A stretch of DNA of 64,000 nt from Methylobacterium mesophilicum SR1.6/6 (GCF_000364445.2 NZ_CP043538.1:3987447-4051446); one strand, 5' to 3'; positions 9,183 to 19,000 are shown, counted from the stretch's first letter. Notes: generated by a model not told the origin, from the sequence alone. Translations and numbers: made by a program.

Positions 9183-9290
9183 CCCTCCCCCTTGCGGGGA
9201 GGGGCAGGGGTGGGGGTGGTGCCGGATAAAGCGCGGCGTTGCCTTCTGCTCCACCCCCACCTCCCGCTCCTCCCCACAAGGGGGAGGAGA
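9183..9290. repeat. Large intergenic palindrome between sufB and sufC
   Basis: About 108 bp. The left arm (about 9183-9219) reads CCTCCCCCTTGCGGGGAGG followed by a G-rich tract. The right arm (about 9251-9288) is its near reverse complement, ending CCCCACAAGGGGGAGG. The arms would form a long stem in the sufBC transcript; each arm also folds by itself. A second element with the same outer CCCTCCCC...GGGGAGGG theme lies between sufD and sufS. It is probably a dispersed palindromic repeat of alphaproteobacteria; the function is unknown. Confidence 0.8.
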
Positions 9291-9379
9291 GCGCGTCGCG
9301 CTTCGTCACGCCGGGTTGCGTGACCAGCGAGGGCTTGGGGCAGGGGACAATCAGCGAATTCGAACAGGACTACCAAGAC

Positions 9380-10132
9380 ATGCTGGAAATCAAGAACCTC
9401 GTCGTGCAGATCGAGGACAACCGCATCCTGAACGGCCTGAACCTGACCGTGAACGACGGCGAGGTCGCGGCGATCATGGGCCCGAACGGCTCGGGCAAGT
9501 CGACGCTCTCCTACGTCATCGCCGGCAAGGAGGATTACGAGGTTCTCGACGGCGAGATCCTGCTCGACGGGCAGAACGTGCTGGAGATGGCCGCCGACGA
9601 GCGCGCCGCGGCCGGCATCTTCCTGGCTTTCCAGTACCCGCTGGAGATCCCCGGCGTCGGCACCATGACCTTCCTCAAGGCCTGCCTGAACGCGCAGCGC
9701 AAGGCGCGCGGCGAGGCCGAGCTGTCGACCCCGGACTTCATCCGCGCGGTGAACGGCGCCGCCGACAAGCTCGAGATCAACAAGGAGATGCTCAAGCGCG
9801 CGCTCAACGTCGGCTTCTCCGGCGGCGAGAAGAAGCGCATGGAGATCCTCCAGATGGCGCTGCTGCAGCCGAAGTTCTGCGTCCTCGACGAGACCGATTC
9901 CGGCCTCGACATCGACGCCCTGCGCATTGTCTCCGAGGGCGTGAACGCGCTCCGCGCCCAGGGCCGCTCGTTCCTGGTGATCACCCACTACCAGCGGCTG
10001 CTCAACCACATCGTGCCCGACACCGTGCACGTCATGTCGAAGGGTCAGATCGTGAAGACCGGCGGCAAGGAGCTCGCCCTCGAGCTCGAGGCCTCGGGCT
10101 ACGCGGAGTACCGCACCGGGGAGGCGGCCTGA
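9380..10132 (+). CDS. sufC: Fe-S assembly ATPase SufC
   Basis: A 250-residue soluble ABC-type ATPase. Walker A is GPNGSGKST, the signature is FSGGEKKR and Walker B with its acidic residue is in [11 protein letters not shown]. SufC drives conformational change of the SufBCD scaffold. ATG 9380 gives MLEIKNLVV, the expected family start; in-frame sequence upstream would translate the palindrome and was rejected. Its TGA is 3 nt from the sufD start, so sufC and sufD are tightly linked, unlike sufB and sufC. Confidence 0.96.
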   Translation: MLEIKNLVVQIEDNRILNGLNLTVNDGEVAAIMGPNGSGKSTLSYVIAGKEDYEVLDGEILLDGQNVLEMAADERAAAGIFLAFQYPLEIPGVGTMTFLKACLNAQRKARGEAELSTPDFIRAVNGAADKLEINKEMLKRALNVGFSGGEKKRMEILQMALLQPKFCVLDETDSGLDIDALRIVSEGVNALRAQGRSFLVITHYQRLLNHIVPDTVHVMSKGQIVKTGGKELALELEASGYAEYRTGEAA

Positions 10133-10135
10133 GCC

Positions 10136-11458
10136 ATGGCCGACGTCACCAACCTCCGCTCCCCCGCCGAGGCCGGCCTGTCGAAGCTGTTCGAGACCGC
10201 CCGGCAGAGTTTCGCCAGCGAGAAGGCGATCGCCCGCGAGGAGGCCTTCCGCTTCTTCGAGGCGACCGGCCTGCCGAGCCGGCGGGTCGAGGCCTTCAAG
10301 TACACCGACCTGCGCGCCGCCATCACGGAGGCCGCGCCCCCGGCCGAGGCGCCGAGCCTCGACGACGCGAAGGCGGCCGTCACCGGTGCGAAGGGCTTCT
10401 CCGGCATCGAGGCCGCGCGCCTCACCTTCGTGAACGGCCATCTCGTCCGCGAGCTGTCGGATCTCGACCGGATCCCCGAGGGCGTCACGGTCGTCCCGAT
10501 GTCCGAGGCGCTGACCCGGGCCCATGTCGACCTGAAGCAGCTCGCCCCGGTGCCGCAGGCCCGCGATAACCCGGTCTACCAGCTCAACACGGCCTTCCTG
10601 GCGGACGGCGCGCTGATCACGGTGGCGCCGGGCGCGAAGCCGGCGCGGCCGCTGCACCTGCGCTTCGTCGGCACCGGGAACACGCCGTTCTCGACGGCCA
10701 CCCGCGTGCTGGTTCAGATCGGCGAGGGCGCGGAGTTCGGCCTGCTGGAGAGCCACGAGGGACCGGACGGGCTCACCTGCCAGCCGAACGACGCGCTCGA
10801 CGTGGTGGTCGGCCCGAAGGCCGCCTTCCGGCATACCCGCCTGAATACGGAGGGCGACGCCACCATCGCGCTCTCGACGCTGTCGCTGAAGGTCGAGGCC
10901 GAGGGTCAGGTCGAGACCGTCAATCTCGTGACCGGAGCGGTGCTGTCGCGCCACCAGATCTTCGTCCACGTCGCGGGCGAGGATACCAACGTCGTGGTCA
11001 ACGGCGCCGCCATGCTGCGCAAGGGCCAGCTCGCCGACTCGACATTGCTCGCCGATCACGCCGCCGTCGGGGGCGTCGGCCGCGAGCAGTTCAAGTGGAT
11101 CATCGACGGCGACGCCACCGGCGTGTTCCAGGGCAAGATCATCGTGCGTCAGGCCGCGCAACAGACCGACGGCAAGATGAAGTCGGACTGCCTCCTCCTC
11201 ACCGACGAGGGGCAGATGATGAACAAGCCGGAGCTGGAGATCTTCGCCGACGACGTCGCCTGCGGCCACGGGGCCACCTGCGGCGCCCCAGACGAGGACC
11301 TGCTGTTCTACCTCATGGCCCGCGGCCTGCCGCGTGCGACCGCCGAGAGCCTGCTCGTGCAGGCCTTCGTCGGCGAGGCCGTGGAGGCGGTCACGCACGA
11401 GGGCGCCCGCGCGGCACTGATCGGCGAGATCGAGGCCTGGCTGACGGCGCGGAGCTGA
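10136..11458 (+). CDS. sufD: Fe-S cluster assembly protein SufD
   Basis: A 440-residue SufB/SufD-family beta-helix protein. The C-terminal part has the family pattern VFQGKIIVRQAAQQTDGKM, the histidine region HGATCGAPDEDLLFYL and the closing ARGLPRATAESLLVQAF. It partners SufB in the SufBC2D scaffold and is needed for iron entry in characterised systems. It starts 3 nt after the sufC stop. It is followed by a 200-nt gap with a second large palindrome before sufS. Confidence 0.95.
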   Translation: MADVTNLRSPAEAGLSKLFETARQSFASEKAIAREEAFRFFEATGLPSRRVEAFKYTDLRAAITEAAPPAEAPSLDDAKAAVTGAKGFSGIEAARLTFVNGHLVRELSDLDRIPEGVTVVPMSEALTRAHVDLKQLAPVPQARDNPVYQLNTAFLADGALITVAPGAKPARPLHLRFVGTGNTPFSTATRVLVQIGEGAEFGLLESHEGPDGLTCQPNDALDVVVGPKAAFRHTRLNTEGDATIALSTLSLKVEAEGQVETVNLVTGAVLSRHQIFVHVAGEDTNVVVNGAAMLRKGQLADSTLLADHAAVGGVGREQFKWIIDGDATGVFQGKIIVRQAAQQTDGKMKSDCLLLTDEGQMMNKPELEIFADDVACGHGATCGAPDEDLLFYLMARGLPRATAESLLVQAFVGEAVEAVTHEGARAALIGEIEAWLTARS

Positions 11459-11469
11459 CGCTGACTCAA

Positions 11470-11638
11470 CCCTCCCCCTTGCGGGGGAGGGTGCCGAACG
11501 GAGTGAGGCGGGAGAGGGGAGCGACGGTGCAGAACGAGGCTATGTTCTCGACACCCGCTCAGTCCTTTTTCGGCGGCCGGGCTCCCCTCTCCCGACCCTC
11601 GCTGACGCGAGGGCCACCTCCCCCGCAGAGGGGGAGGG
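11470..11638. repeat. Large intergenic palindrome between sufD and sufS
   Basis: The left arm (11470-11523) reads CCCTCCCCCTTGCGGGGGAG and on to GGGAGAGGGGAGC. The right arm (11581-11638) begins GCTCCCCTCTCCCGACCCTC and ends CGCAGAGGGGGAGGG. The outer and inner parts of the two arms are reverse complements with a loop of about 57 nt, so the mRNA could form a very long stem. It is a longer variant of the element between sufB and sufC and lies in the 200-nt sufD-sufS gap. Confidence 0.8.
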
Positions 11639-11658
11639 AGATCCGTGAGCGTGACCCG

Positions 11659-12903
11659 ATGAACGCACCCGTCCTCACCCCAACCTACGACGTCGAGGCG
11701 ATCCGCAGGGATTTCCCGATCCTGGGCCAGCAGGTCTACGGCAAGCCGCTCGTCTACCTCGACAACGCCGCCTCCGCGCAGAAGCCCCGGCAGGTGATCG
11801 ACGCGATGGTCTCCTGCATGGAGACCGGCTACGCCAACGTCCACCGCGGCCTTCACTACATGGCGAACGCCGCCACCGAGGGCTTCGAGGGCGCGCGCGA
11901 GACCACGCGCCAGTTCCTCAACGCCGCCTCGACGGACGAGATCATCTTCACCCGCAACGCCACCGAGGCCTACAACCTCGTGGCCTCGTCGATGGGCTGG
12001 GCCGGCCTGATCGGGGAGGGGGACGAGATCATCCTCTCGATCATGGAGCACCACTCCAACATCGTGCCCTGGCACTTCCTGCGCGAGCGCCGGGGCGCCG
12101 TGATCAAGTGGGCGCCGGTGGACGACCAGGGCAATTTCCTGGTGGAGGAGTACGAGAAGCTGTTCTCGCCCCGGACCAAGATGGTGGCGATCACCCACAT
12201 GTCGAACGTGCTCGGCACGGTGACGCCGGCCGCCGAGATCGTTCGGATCGCCCACGCCCACGGCGTGCCGGTTCTGCTCGACGGGGCGCAGAGTGCCGTG
12301 CACACGCCCGTCGACGTGCGGGCGCTGGATTGCGACTTCTTCGTCTTCACCGGCCACAAGGTCTACGGTCCGACCGGCATCGGCGTGCTGTACGGGAAAA
12401 AGGAATGGCTGGACCGCCTGCCGCCCTACCAGGGAGGCGGCGAGATGATCCGGACAGTCGCTGAGAACGCGATCACCTACAACGACCCGCCGCACAAGTT
12501 CGAGGCCGGCACCCCGGCGATCATCGAGGCGGTCGGACTCGGCGCCGCCCTCGAGTACATGATGACGCTCGGGCGCGACGCGATCGCCGCCCACGAGGCG
12601 AAGCTGACGGCCTACGCGCAGGAGCGGCTCGGGGCGATGAATTCCCTGCGCCTGATCGGCACCGCGCCCGGCAAGGGCGGTGTGATCGCCTTCGAGATGA
12701 AGGGGGCGCACGCCCACGACATCGCCACGGTGATCGACCGGCAGGGGGTCGCCGTGAGGGCCGGGACGCATTGCGCCATGCCGCTGCTCCAGCGGTTCGG
12801 CGTTACCTCGACCTGCCGCGCCTCGTTCGGGCTGTATAACACCACCGCCGAGATCGATGCCCTTGCCGAGGCGCTCGGCAGAGCAGAGATGCTGTTCACC
12901 TGA
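11659..12903 (+). CDS. sufS: Cysteine desulfurase SufS (class II)
   Basis: A 414-residue SufS/CsdA-type enzyme, the usual length. The PLP lysine is Lys234 in TGHKVYGPTG. The catalytic cysteine is Cys372 in AGTHCAMPLL, and the closing CRASFGLYNT is diagnostic for SufS. It supplies sulfur to SufBCD, usually through SufE or SufU; neither is encoded nearby. ATG 11659 gives MNAPVLTPTYDVEAIRRDFP. A longer in-frame extension through the upstream palindrome was rejected. It is the second cysteine desulfurase of this operon. Confidence 0.95.
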   Translation: MNAPVLTPTYDVEAIRRDFPILGQQVYGKPLVYLDNAASAQKPRQVIDAMVSCMETGYANVHRGLHYMANAATEGFEGARETTRQFLNAASTDEIIFTRNATEAYNLVASSMGWAGLIGEGDEIILSIMEHHSNIVPWHFLRERRGAVIKWAPVDDQGNFLVEEYEKLFSPRTKMVAITHMSNVLGTVTPAAEIVRIAHAHGVPVLLDGAQSAVHTPVDVRALDCDFFVFTGHKVYGPTGIGVLYGKKEWLDRLPPYQGGGEMIRTVAENAITYNDPPHKFEAGTPAIIEAVGLGAALEYMMTLGRDAIAAHEAKLTAYAQERLGAMNSLRLIGTAPGKGGVIAFEMKGAHAHDIATVIDRQGVAVRAGTHCAMPLLQRFGVTSTCRASFGLYNTTAEIDALAEALGRAEMLFT

Positions 12904-12953
12904 TACGGGGATGAGGCTGGTCCCGCCTGTGCGGGCCCGGGGAGAGTGAAGCG

Positions 12954-13337
12954 ATGAGCACCGACGCAACCATCACGGGCGGCATGAACGCCCCCGCCGT
13001 CGCCGGCGACTCGACGATCCCGCAGGCGGAGCTCGACCGCCTGACCGACGACATCGTCGCGGCGCTGAAGACCGTCTACGATCCCGAGATCCCGGCCGAC
13101 ATCTACGAGCTCGGCCTGATCTACAAGGTCGATATCGGGGACGACCGCAATGTCGCGATTGACATGACCCTCACGGCGCCCGGCTGCCCCGTGGCGGGCG
13201 AGATGCCCGGCTGGGTCGAGAACGCGGTGTCCGCCGTCCCAGGCGTGCAGTCCTGCGCGGTCACGATGGTGTTCGATCCGCCGTGGGACCAGAGCCGCAT
13301 GTCGGACGAGGCTCGCGTCGCGCTCGACATGTGGTAG
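12954..13337 (+). CDS. sufT: SUF assembly protein SufT (DUF59/MIP18 family)
   Basis: A 127-residue DUF59 protein. The core IYELGLIYKVDI, the LTAPGCPVAGEMPGWVENAV segment with the conserved cysteine, and DPPWDQSRMSDEAR match the SUF-operon version (SufT), which acts in Fe-S cluster maturation or target loading. A ribosome site (GGGGAGAG) precedes ATG 12954. It ends the recognisable suf operon. In many relatives a sufA/hesB gene follows here, but none does in this window. Confidence 0.92.
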   Translation: MSTDATITGGMNAPAVAGDSTIPQAELDRLTDDIVAALKTVYDPEIPADIYELGLIYKVDIGDDRNVAIDMTLTAPGCPVAGEMPGWVENAVSAVPGVQSCAVTMVFDPPWDQSRMSDEARVALDMW

Positions 13338-13792
13338 TCCGGCCTCCGGGGAGCGGGCGTCCCGGCTTGAGGGCGACGGCGTCGTAGATGTCGGCCAAGG
13401 GTTGGCCAAGGCGAAGCGGGCGCTGGCGCCCGTCGTCATCGTCGCGTGAGGGGCCGGCAGGCCGTCGACGAGGTCGTAGAGCCCGTCCTGACCGAGCGGC
13501 CAGGGGAAGAATTCGTCCGCGGTCCTGCGCGCTATCGGAGGACAGGCCGAACGTGCTCCGCGGGGAGCTGAGGCACGTGGGCATCGGCTCGGGAAGACTA
13601 GGCAACCGATACTGAAGATGACGGATGGACGCCGCAGGTTACAGGCAGCGTTCCGCGACGTTCTCAATCCTGCAGGCAATCTGGGGACAGCGTCCATCGA
13701 CGGAGCCGTTAAGGCCGCGCTAACCACGCGGGCGCAGATCAGGTCTTGCCGCTTCGGCGCGGCGCCCTCCCTGACGCAGCTGGTGGAATCGA
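13338..13792. other. 455-nt gap after sufT with no convincing gene
   Basis: The stretch has open frames on both strands, but none shows a recognisable domain, a good ribosome site and consistent composition together. No sufA, hesB or iscA coding sequence is present in any frame. No strong intrinsic terminator is visible directly after sufT. The right end presumably holds the promoter of the 13793 gene. Confidence 0.6.
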
Positions 13793-14131
13793 ATGGCTTC
13801 GGGCTACGTGGTCGCGGCGTTCCTGGAGGCGGCCGGGCTGATCGGCCTCGTGATCGCCGCCATCAAGATCCGTGCGGAGCGGCAGGCGAAGGTGGCCGAA
13901 CTCCGAAGCTATCTCCGATCCGGACAGATCGCTCCGTCCGCCGCCAACCCGCTTGGGTCGCCGCGAATAGCGGGTTCGGGCGGACGCGTGGTCGCGGTCC
14001 CCTTCGCGCCCGACCAGACCCGGACGTTGGACGCGCAGGTCTCGGCCGCCCGCTCGGCCCTGCGCCGCGCGATCACCCCCGGCGAACGCAGGGTGCGCGC
14101 CCATCTCGGCGCCGCCGTCAGCGCAGGATGA
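13793..14131 (+). CDS. Hypothetical single-helix membrane protein
   Basis: A 112-residue protein of unknown function. Residues about 4-25 form a hydrophobic helix (VVAAFLEAAGLIGLVIAAIK) followed directly by a basic segment KIRAERQAK, so it would be anchored with the remaining 85 residues, rich in R, A and S, in the cytoplasm. No catalytic motif is visible. Its last 14 nt overlap an oppositely oriented 29-codon ORF. The coding call rests on the helix/charge pattern and the absence of a better alternative. Confidence 0.5.
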   Translation: MASGYVVAAFLEAAGLIGLVIAAIKIRAERQAKVAELRSYLRSGQIAPSAANPLGSPRIAGSGGRVVAVPFAPDQTRTLDAQVSAARSALRRAITPGERRVRAHLGAAVSAG

Positions 14132-14207
14132 TGTCCAGTCCGCTGCCGAACAGGACGACGGCGCTGAGCGTGAGCATGAACTTCAGATCTTCGATGCGGG
14201 CGCTCAT
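14118..14207 (-). CDS. 29-residue membrane microprotein
   Basis: A minus-strand ORF starting at ATG 14207. The product begins MSARIEDLKFML, then has a hydrophobic helix (LTLSAVVLFGSGLDIIL) and a final arginine. The N-terminal part is amphipathic and charged. It overlaps the 3' end of the convergent 13793-14131 gene by 14 nt. Upstream (14208-14398) is a gap of lower GC that it would share divergently with the 14399 gene. Unknown family; the call is tentative. Confidence 0.4.
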   Translation of the reverse strand: MSARIEDLKFMLTLSAVVLFGSGLDIILR

Positions 14208-14398
14208 GATCAGACCTTCGTGGACGTCAGCTTCGTTGCTGCTTGGGTAACGCATCATCACCCCATTAACGGATTTTTCGCGAGTCCTTTCAGCTTCCGT
14301 TAGGGATTTACAGACCGCTTCTGTTCATTAAGGTTGTTGAACGGTTAAGATTACGGTCGGCCGTTTTCCGGCGATCTCCCACGGGAAGGTTCCACGTC

Positions 14399-14710
14399 AT
14401 GGATCAAGGGCGGACCGGCCCGGTGGCGCGCGGGATCGACTGGCTGTTTCGCGACCGGACGACAGGCGCCATCACGATCGCGCAGTGGCCGAACCTGCCG
14501 CTGTGGCTGTTCGGCGGCTTGACCCTGGCCGCGTGGAGCTCGGGCGGAACGGGTTCGCTCGCGTCCTGGCTCTCGGTCGGAGCCGATCTGGCCCTGACAT
14601 GGTGGGCCCTCGATGAGTTGCTCCGCGGCGTGAATCCGTGGCGTCGCTTCCTCGGCGCCGCGACGCTCGTCGGCTTGGTCGCGCTCATCACGCTTCGGCG
14701 AGCAGCGTAG
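14399..14710 (+). CDS. Hypothetical multi-pass membrane protein
   Basis: A 103-residue hydrophobic protein with three likely transmembrane segments (around residues 34-49, 56-75 and 84-99) and a tryptophan-rich middle (WLSVGADLALTWWALDELL). A purine-rich site GGGAAGG lies before ATG 14399. The upstream gap is AT-richer than its surroundings and looks like a true promoter region. I do not recognise the family; short membrane proteins of this kind are common in Methylobacterium genomes. No operon partner is obvious. Confidence 0.65.
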   Translation: MDQGRTGPVARGIDWLFRDRTTGAITIAQWPNLPLWLFGGLTLAAWSSGGTGSLASWLSVGADLALTWWALDELLRGVNPWRRFLGAATLVGLVALITLRRAA

Positions 14711-14994
14711 GATGCGGTCAGTCCGGTCGCGCAACCCCGATGACAGGATCGTCGCGTCCTATTCGGTCCATAACGGGCGACACGCAGATCGATACTGACT
14801 TCACCGCCTTGAAGCCGTGGCTTTCGACGTATGCAGACGACCGGTTCGACCCGTCCGACAACGGTACGAACATAACGGTAGGTTGCAGCCGAGCGGAATT
14901 TGTGAATGGTCGCGCTTGGCGCCGCTCGGAGCGGGACAGGTCTGCCGGGAAGCGATTTCCGGCGACGGGCTGAAGGAACGATGTTGAAGGAATC

Positions 14995-15285
14995 ATGACG
15001 GACGCGGGTGGATCCGATCTGAAGAAGGCCGCTGCGGACGAGCGTGAGCGGCTGCTCGGAGAGATCGCCGGTGCGCTCAATATTCCGGTGATGGCCTTCC
15101 GGAGCCGGGTCTCATGGGCAGACGGCGCCACCGGGCCGAGCGCGTCGGAATGCGCGGCCCTGTTGGCGGCCTTCTCGCGCATCGCCGATCCCGAGCGCCG
15201 CAGCGCGTGCCTGGCGCTGGTAGAAGGTTTCGGAGAGTCGTCGGACTGTGGCGTCGCGGTGCGTCCGCGCACATCGGACCCGTGA
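14995..15285 (+). CDS. Hypothetical small cytoplasmic protein
   Basis: A 96-residue, mostly helical soluble protein. GAAGGA lies 5-10 nt before ATG 14995. The C-terminal third (ECAALLAAFSRIADPERR, then SACLALVEGF) resembles the tail of small rhizobial regulators that end with a LLxAFxRI.D...R...LALVE pattern, but no helix-turn-helix is visible here, so it may be a regulator remnant or a distinct protein. The 284-nt stretch before it (14711-14994) has no convincing gene. Confidence 0.55.
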   Translation: MTDAGGSDLKKAAADERERLLGEIAGALNIPVMAFRSRVSWADGATGPSASECAALLAAFSRIADPERRSACLALVEGFGESSDCGVAVRPRTSDP

Positions 15286-15400
15286 GTGTTGGGTGCGCCG
15301 CGTGCTATAGGCCCGGCCGCGCCCGATGCGGGCCGCGCCGTCTGCTCACCCGAGCGGAGACGGGCGAGGCCGCGCTAGCCTCCGCTGATCCCAGGCCCTG

Positions 15401-16329
<929 letters not shown>

Positions 16330-16333
<4 letters not shown>

Positions 16334-17109
16334 GCGCGGCCTTCAGCATGAACTGGCCGGCGGTCCGGGCCATCTACCTGTTCGAGATGGGCCGCTTCTG
16401 GCGCACCGCCGGCCAGAGCATCCTGGCGCCGGTCATCTCCACGACCCTCTACTTCGTGGTGTTCGGCGCGGCGATCGGCTCCCGGGTCTCGGCGGTGGAC
16501 GGCGTGCCCTACGGGCTGTTCATCGTGCCCGGCCTGATCATGCTCTCACTGCTGACGCAGAGCATCTCCAACGCCTCGTTCGGCATCTACTTCCCGCGCT
16601 TCGCCGGCACGATCTACGAGATCCTCTCGGCGCCGATCTCGCCGCTCGAGGTGGTGCTGGGCTTCGTCGGGGCGGCGGCCTCGAAGTCGATCCTGATCGG
16701 CCTGATCATCCTGGCGACCTCCGCGCTGTTCGTGCCGCTGCGGATCGATCATCCGCTCTGGATGATCGGCTTCCTGCTGCTGACCGCGGTGACGTTCAGC
16801 CTGTTCGGCTTCGTCATCGGCCTCTGGGCGGACGGATTCGAGAAGCTGCAGCTGGTGCCACTCCTCGTGGTGACACCCCTGACATTCCTGGGCGGCAGCT
16901 TCTACGCCATCGGCATGCTGCCGCCGTTCTGGCACGCGGTGAGCCTGCTCAACCCGGTCGTATACCTGATCAGCGGCTTCCGCTGGGCGTTCTTCGGCAG
17001 CGCCGATGTCAGCATCGCCATCAGCCTCGGCATGACCGCCCTGTTCCTGTGCGTCTGCCTCGGTCTCGTCACCTACATCTTCCGCACCGGCTACCGGCTC
17101 AAGAGCTGA
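16330..17109 (+). CDS. ABC-2 type permease (YadH-like)
   Basis: A 259-residue integral membrane protein with six predicted helices. The ABC-2 signature region around [19 protein letters not shown] and the [15 protein letters not shown] segment match YadH/NodJ-type permeases. Its ATG (16330) overlaps the stop of the ATPase gene, implying coupled translation and a 2+2 exporter. It ends convergently with a hydrolase gene. A stem-loop and a family-A repeat follow its stop. Confidence 0.9.
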
Positions 17110-17111
17110 CA

Positions 17112-17240
17112 CCGAAACCGTTTGAACGGTTCGGGGGACGCATCCCCCGCCATCACGAGCAAGGCGAAGTGACCCAGGGCCGCGCGAGCTTGGTGAGCGT
17201 GGCGCCGCCTGGATTGCTTCGCTTCACACGCCAGGACGGC
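17112..17240. repeat. Hairpin plus palindromic repeat, family A, copy 2
   Basis: Directly after the permease stop a hairpin is formed by AACCGT and ACGGTT around TTGA (17115-17130), extended by CCG/CGG. It is followed from about 17150 by the family-A repeat: a left arm around CATCACGAGCAAGGCGAAGT and a right arm CCTGGATTGCTTCGCTTCAC ending near 17240. The gap is convergent (permease against the hydrolase at 17277). No T-run follows, so it is not a standard intrinsic terminator. Confidence 0.7.
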
Positions 17241-17276
17241 GGTGCGGCAGCGATCAACCGCACCTGGTATGACGCG

Positions 17277-18041
17277 TCAGGGCTGCGCCGCGAGAAACGC
17301 CAGCACGCCATCCCGGTGCGGCTTGGCGCCGACCGCGGTGGAGTGGTCCTTGCCGTCGATCTCCAGCGCCCGCGCGTCCGGGATCAGGGCGGCGAGCGCC
17401 GGCCCGGAACCCGCGACCGTGTCGAGGGTGCCCACCGAGACGAGGACCGGCACCTCGATCTGGCCGAGTTCGGCCCGGCTCAGCGTCTGGCGCGAGCCGC
17501 GCATGCAGGCAGCGAGCGCCCGCAGGTCGCTGCGGGTCTGCTCGGCGAACATGCGGAAGGCGGCGGCGGTCGGGTTCGGGGCGGGCGTGCCGGCGGGCGC
17601 CTCCAGCGCCTCGGCGATGCCGGACGGCAGGCCCTTGCCTTCGACCAGATGCATCCCGAGACCGCCGATCAGCGCCGAGCGAACCCTGTCCGCGTGGTCG
17701 AGGGCGATATGGGCGGTGATCCGCCCGCCCATCGAGTAGCCCATGATGTGGGCGCGTTCGATGCCGAGATGGTCGAGCAGCCGGATCGCGTCGCCCGCCA
17801 TGGCCTCCGAGCTGTAGGCGGCCGGATCGTAGAGCTTCTCGCTCTCGCCGTGGCCGCGATTGTCCAGCGCGATCGCCCGGTAGCCGGCCTGCGTGAGGGC
17901 CTTCACCCACTGCGTGTTGACCCAGTTGACGGCATGGTTCGACGCGAAACCGTGGATCAGCAGGATCGGCTTGCCGGCCCCGTCCGCCGGCGGGACGTCG
18001 ATATAGGCGATCCGCACGCCGTCGGAATTGAAGGACTCCAT
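17277..18041 (-). CDS. Alpha/beta hydrolase (esterase/haloperoxidase-like)
   Basis: A 254-residue alpha/beta hydrolase with the oxyanion HGFASNH, DNRGHGES, the nucleophile elbow GYSMGG, the acid in VGTLDTVAG and the histidine in GKDHST. All three catalytic residues are present. It is probably a cytoplasmic carboxylesterase or related enzyme; the substrate is unknown. ATG 18041 (MESFNSDG) has an AGG-rich site 9 nt upstream and fits the fold start; a GTG 33 nt upstream in frame is an alternative. It is divergent from the FkbM gene. Confidence 0.85.
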   Translation of the reverse strand: MESFNSDGVRIAYIDVPPADGAGKPILLIHGFASNHAVNWVNTQWVKALTQAGYRAIALDNRGHGESEKLYDPAAYSSEAMAGDAIRLLDHLGIERAHIMGYSMGGRITAHIALDHADRVRSALIGGLGMHLVEGKGLPSGIAEALEAPAGTPAPNPTAAAFRMFAEQTRSDLRALAACMRGSRQTLSRAELGQIEVPVLVSVGTLDTVAGSGPALAALIPDARALEIDGKDHSTAVGAKPHRDGVLAFLAAQP

Positions 18042-18157
18042 GCCGCGCAACCTGTGTTCCTGAAGCTCGGCCACGGCTTAGACCACGCGGGCGCGCCGGG
18101 GCAACGCGGATCGATCCGCTTGCGGGTCGGAGCGCCGGCTGGCAAACCGCCCCGGTC

Positions 18158-19000
18158 ATGACGGACACCCAGCCCTACGGCACCTATGAACCGTCCGGCC
18201 TCGTGGCGGCGATCACCCGCCGCACGAACCGGATCCCGGCCGAGTCCTGGTACGGACGGCGTCTCGCGCTGTTCCTGCGCCGGATCGCCATCGCGCGCCT
18301 CGGCGGCAAGCCCCTCGACGTGACCCGCTACGGCGCGCGGATGCGGCTGCACCCGTACAACAACAATTGCGAGAAGAAGGTACTGTTCACGCCGCAATTC
18401 TTCGATCCGGAGGAGCGCGCGCTCCTGCAGGAACGGCTGCCGGACGATTGCGTCTTCCTCGACATCGGCGCGAATATCGGCGCGTACGCCCTGTGCGTCG
18501 CGGCCTTCTCGGGCCCAGCCGCCCGGATCGTCGCGGTCGAGCCGCAGCCCGACGTGTTCAACCGCCTGACCTACAACATCGCCCAGAACCCGTTCCACAC
18601 GGTGAAGGCGGTGGCCTGTGCGGTGGCCGACAAGGCCGGCGAACTCACGCTGTTCATCGATCCCCGCAACCGCGGCGAGTCGAGCCTGCGCATCGTCGGC
18701 ACCAACGAGGGGGCGCGCATCACCGTGCCGGCGGTGCCGCTCCTCGATCTCCTGCGCCGCGAGGGTCTGACCCGGGTCGACGCCATCAAGCTCGACGTGG
18801 AAGGCGCGGAGGACCTGATCCTGGAGCCGTTCCTCCGCGAGGCGCCGGAGTCCCTGCTGCCCAAGATCCTGTTGATCGAGAACGGCACCGGGCAGTGGCA
18901 GCTCGACCTGCCCACGCACCTCGAAGGCTACGGCTATCGCGAGATCTCGCGCTCGCGGCTGAACCTGATGTTCGAGCGGTCTGCAGTCAGGCCGGCGTGA
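18158..19000 (+). CDS. FkbM-family SAM-dependent methyltransferase
   Basis: A 280-residue protein with a class-I methyltransferase core. The SAM-binding loop is FLDIGANIGAYAL and the acidic motif AVEPQPDVFNRL. The IKLDVEGAE segment is the FkbM hallmark. Family members O-methylate sugars or secondary metabolites. There is no glycosyltransferase cluster around it, so the acceptor is unknown. The last 14 nt overlap the convergent sfsA gene. Confidence 0.88.
   Translation: MTDTQPYGTYEPSGLVAAITRRTNRIPAESWYGRRLALFLRRIAIARLGGKPLDVTRYGARMRLHPYNNNCEKKVLFTPQFFDPEERALLQERLPDDCVFLDIGANIGAYALCVAAFSGPAARIVAVEPQPDVFNRLTYNIAQNPFHTVKAVACAVADKAGELTLFIDPRNRGESSLRIVGTNEGARITVPAVPLLDLLRREGLTRVDAIKLDVEGAEDLILEPFLREAPESLLPKILLIENGTGQWQLDLPTHLEGYGYREISRSRLNLMFERSAVRPA

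Noticed and set aside
13618..14250. A 210-codon plus-strand frame across the 13793 gene
   Set aside because: It lacks domain features, and beyond codon 60 it merely reads the 13793 gene in a different frame. The shorter membrane-protein frame is more protein-like.
14270..14350. Cluster of TTAA motifs in the gap before the 14399 gene, as possible CtrA boxes
   Set aside because: None has the second TTAA half at 7-nt spacing; they simply reflect a locally AT-richer promoter region.
14718..15272. A 184-codon minus-strand frame opposite the 14995 gene
   Set aside because: It has no motif or ribosome site and overlaps the more plausible plus-strand gene; it is rich in S, P and R as expected from antisense reading.
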